Shown piece by piece: positions 61,286-64,000 of a DNA stretch of 64,000 nt. This DNA is from Morinoia aosen (lineage: Eukaryota > Arthropoda > Malacostraca > Amphipoda > Talitridae): assembly GCA_030386875.1 (NCBI GenBank), contig CM059563.1, positions 15,642,001 to 15,706,000 of the forward strand, in the 5' to 3' direction. Position numbers and translations under genes: made by a program. The notes beneath the pieces are model-generated. The model worked only from the letters and a program-made list of their open reading frames with translations, was not told where the DNA came from and searched no databases. Position 1 is the first letter of the stretch; the number at the start of each line of letters is the position of its first letter.

Positions 61286-64000
61286 ATCTAATCCCTAAAG
61301 TACCAAACATAATTTCAACCTTGAAATGTTCTCTAGTAAGACGATCTTTCAATTCCGACGTGTGTTGTAGGAGTTAAGTAGAGACATGTCACCGAGCTGT
61401 CTGAGCAATCGATTAAAAAGGCGTCTCTAACTACGGCGTTTCTAATTGTTTTTGTAAGACGTTTGTTTGAAGTACGCTTCCTTCCGCATCACTGACGGAT
61501 CTCTTGCTTCAAGCCGTTTCCTACAGGTCCCTGGTTATCTAATTTTAATTCTTAACCCGTTATTTTAAGACATACCTAACGACATTACTATAAGCAGTTC
61601 CCAAGTAGTTCATTATTTATATAACCTCCTAACTGGTTTGTTATTATCAGAAATTTATATATTTTAAATTATTATTAGAAGGTCCGGCGTTGTCTGTTAT
61701 CGTAGGAATTTTCCAAATGGTGTAGTGTTGTTCGATGTCTCTTTTAGCCTCGTTATTATCAGTCTATAATTTGTCGTTGCACAGGAAAATTTCATACATA
61801 ATAAATAAGAAAATACGTTGAAACAGGTGAAATAAAAACACTGTAATTGCAGGTGAATACCTAGTAATACTTTGCAAGAAGACGTGATAGTGTATCTTCA
61901 ACACTACGCCGAAATATAACAGATTAAAAACATTTCAAAATTAGGTATAAAGTCAATGAACTCGTCAAGTTAGTTTTTTCGAGTTCTTTGCTCACGTAAT
62001 TTTTTTTTTTTGTCAGGTGAACATTACTTTTAGTCTTTGAATATAGGGCGAGATATAGTAAGTTGAAGTGAGACAGCTGAATCAGTAGAAATATTAATTA
62101 AACAAGAAATGATTTTTACTTTGTCTCATTTGAGAGTTAAATGCAAGAAAAATCAAAATAATACATACATATATAATGAACCAGAACATAGACGTAATAA
62201 AATGTTTCCGAGGTAATAAAATGTTGCCGCGAGGTGAATATTGGAGGCTAATTCTTTCATCGCAAACTAAGGTAGAAGTTTTCTCAAAGGTAGTGGATAA
62301 TTGTGATTACCTCCACTCCATGATTCTATTATTGAATTACATTAGCTGCAGACACTTATAACAATATTTACTTTTAACAACATTTACGTTCCCAGAATGA
62401 ACATGAGTTAATTCAAAAAACTGCAACATCCATCGGTAAAAAAGGAATTGTGAGGGCAGTTATGAAGCGATTAAGAAGTCCTCGTTCGACACTCATGCGC
62501 TCGCAAACGCAAGCCGCAGAATGGCATAACCGGTGGCCAAAGTAGCAAGAAGTGTGAACGCAAGAAAGGAAAAGTAAGCACTTAGTGCTAAGGGTTGGCA
62601 GTTCGTTGGGACCAAATAAAGCTTTTTATAACCACTTACGAGCGGCAATAAGCTGGTCTAGCGCTACTTTAGCGGGAGCGCCTCCTACATGCAAATCTCA
62701 AACCCGCTTTCTGTGCACCGAACTGTGGCGTCTTTGAGATCGCACGCCACAGTCACTTTAGCCACACTTTGCCGCCACAGCTGATTTTGCTCTGACTTCA
62801 TGCGATGCTTTGCATGCACTACACAGAGAGTACTGGGGTGACTTACTTAACATATAGCCAACAAAAACGAAGGAGCAAGTTTATGTCATGAAAAGTTCAG
62901 CCCATATGTATGTAGTTCTGGTAAAGAACCTTGAATTTGGATCTCGATTAGCTTCTAATACTCGGAGCACATGTTGCATGGTTTACTGAAACCTTAAACT
63001 TCCGGCCACATGTTTACGCATTTCGGGTGATATGCAATGGAGACTGAGTTCGTAGAGAAAACTCTGCCAGTACATTTTGTTCAGCTTAAAACCATAATTT
63101 CTCGAACTAATATTATATAATATTCAAGTATTTTACGCTCCCAGATCTCTGCTGCAGTTTTCAGGTCGACGGTATAGTTGTGACATCAAATATTTACTTA
63201 GAATCTCTTTTTAAGCTCATATTTCAGTTTTAGTGACGGTTGTAATAAATATAATGCATCTTGACTTTTTCCTTCTGAACTTCGAGAAGTTTTGAATTCC
63301 CCGGTCCTGCATTTCCGTTCTACCTAAGGACATTGTTCTGCAAGAACTCCATAGAATGGAAAAAAGATGATCCATAAGGCAGACTTTTCTCGATCGATTT
63401 TTAAAAGCGATGGATGCGCGAGAACCATACTATTGCACAAGCTAGTACCGGTAAATAAATGCGACTGAACTGAGTGAGACATAATATGATGGCGACGTAC
63501 CATCCAGCCTTCACGAGTGCGACACTCAACGGCTCAGGTCATTCAAATTCGTCTTCAATTACTTCAGAAGTTTCATAAATTTTCCACAAAAAGACGAGAC
63601 GAGCTCTATCAATGCGCGCTTGGAAGAACCACCGTGCGGTACTTCCTCATGAAGATATTCTGATCACATTTTCTTTGTTTCGTATTAATTCGAGCAGAGA
63701 AAGTTTTCACATTGATGAACTCCCCCTAGCAACACTGACTGACTTGCTTTAAATTCATCGACCAAGAAACGTGTTGCAGAGACAACTTTCCTACTTTTCT
63801 CTCTCTCGAAATTCGGAGTCTGCAAGAGGAGGTTGACGGTCTTCCGAACTTCAATGAAACACTCGGCGGCGGGCCTCCAAAGCGGCTTTTGTGAAGCCAG
63901 GGTAATCAGGGTGCGGAAACGAGAGCACTATTCCCATTGATTCGCGATCCCGTGTTATTCCTACGAGGCCTTTAGAAAGTGCCCGCGTCGAGTGCTTTAA

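Larger units (their letters stand above)
38122..64000 (+). other. Probable first intron of Vsx-B
   Basis: The donor at 38122 has no recognisable partner before the window ends: no linker, homeodomain or CVC exon was seen on the + strand. The interval is mostly AT-rich DNA with tandem repeats, listed separately. GC-richer blocks at 44940-45070, 48760-48840, 57990-58280, 61030-61250 and 62460-62800 have open frames that match no family I know. A nested gene or a small exon cannot be excluded. Confidence 0.5.

Overview
The window is eukaryotic and non-coding for the most part: AT-rich, with long introns, many unrelated tandem repeats, fold-back repeats and transposon debris. Two protein-coding loci can be supported, both on the + strand and both of the Vsx (Chx10-type) paired-like homeobox family. 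The first, called Vsx-A here, contributes its last three coding exons (11271-11448, 11885-12197, 12504-12900). They encode homeodomain residues 47-60, the CVC domain that defines the family, and the C-terminus. The second, Vsx-B, contributes an N-terminal exon (37737-38121) with the octapeptide FAIQELLGL and a good splice donor. A 3' end followed 25 kb later by a 5' end in the same orientation means two neighbouring paralogues. Drosophila also has an adjacent Vsx1/Vsx2 pair, whereas vertebrate VSX1 and VSX2 are unlinked, so an arthropod, probably an insect or other pancrustacean, is the best guess. I cannot name the species.

Layout: 1-11270 is probably the intron before the homeodomain 47-60 exon of Vsx-A, because no exon for homeodomain residues 1-46 was found. 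Its last 530 bp hold three clear broken copies, and one doubtful older copy, of the splice acceptor plus the start of the homeobox exon, spaced 130-140 bp apart. 12901-37236 is 3' flank and intergenic DNA. It contains a Penelope-like retroelement with an inverted duplicate arm and a 12-bp target duplication (16185-18014), an inverted pair of Tc1/mariner-type transposase ends (21962-22406), a 0.9-kb fold-back (23435-24375), a mariner-like MITE (25379-25752) beside a 141-bp perfect inverted repeat (25754-26114), and a 34-bp minisatellite (26592-27257). From 38122 to the end is probably the first intron of Vsx-B, at least 26 kb long, with minisatellites of 29, 30, 51 and about 110 bp. One 30-bp array is split into two opposed arms around a CpG-rich core.

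Vsx proteins are transcription factors of visual-system and interneuron progenitors. Both loci would encode nuclear DNA-binding regulators, and the surrounding DNA is where shared enhancers would be expected. Most long open frames in the window come from tandem repeats that lack stop codons and are not genes. The most unusual observation is the run of decoy homeobox-exon copies directly upstream of the functional Vsx-A exon.
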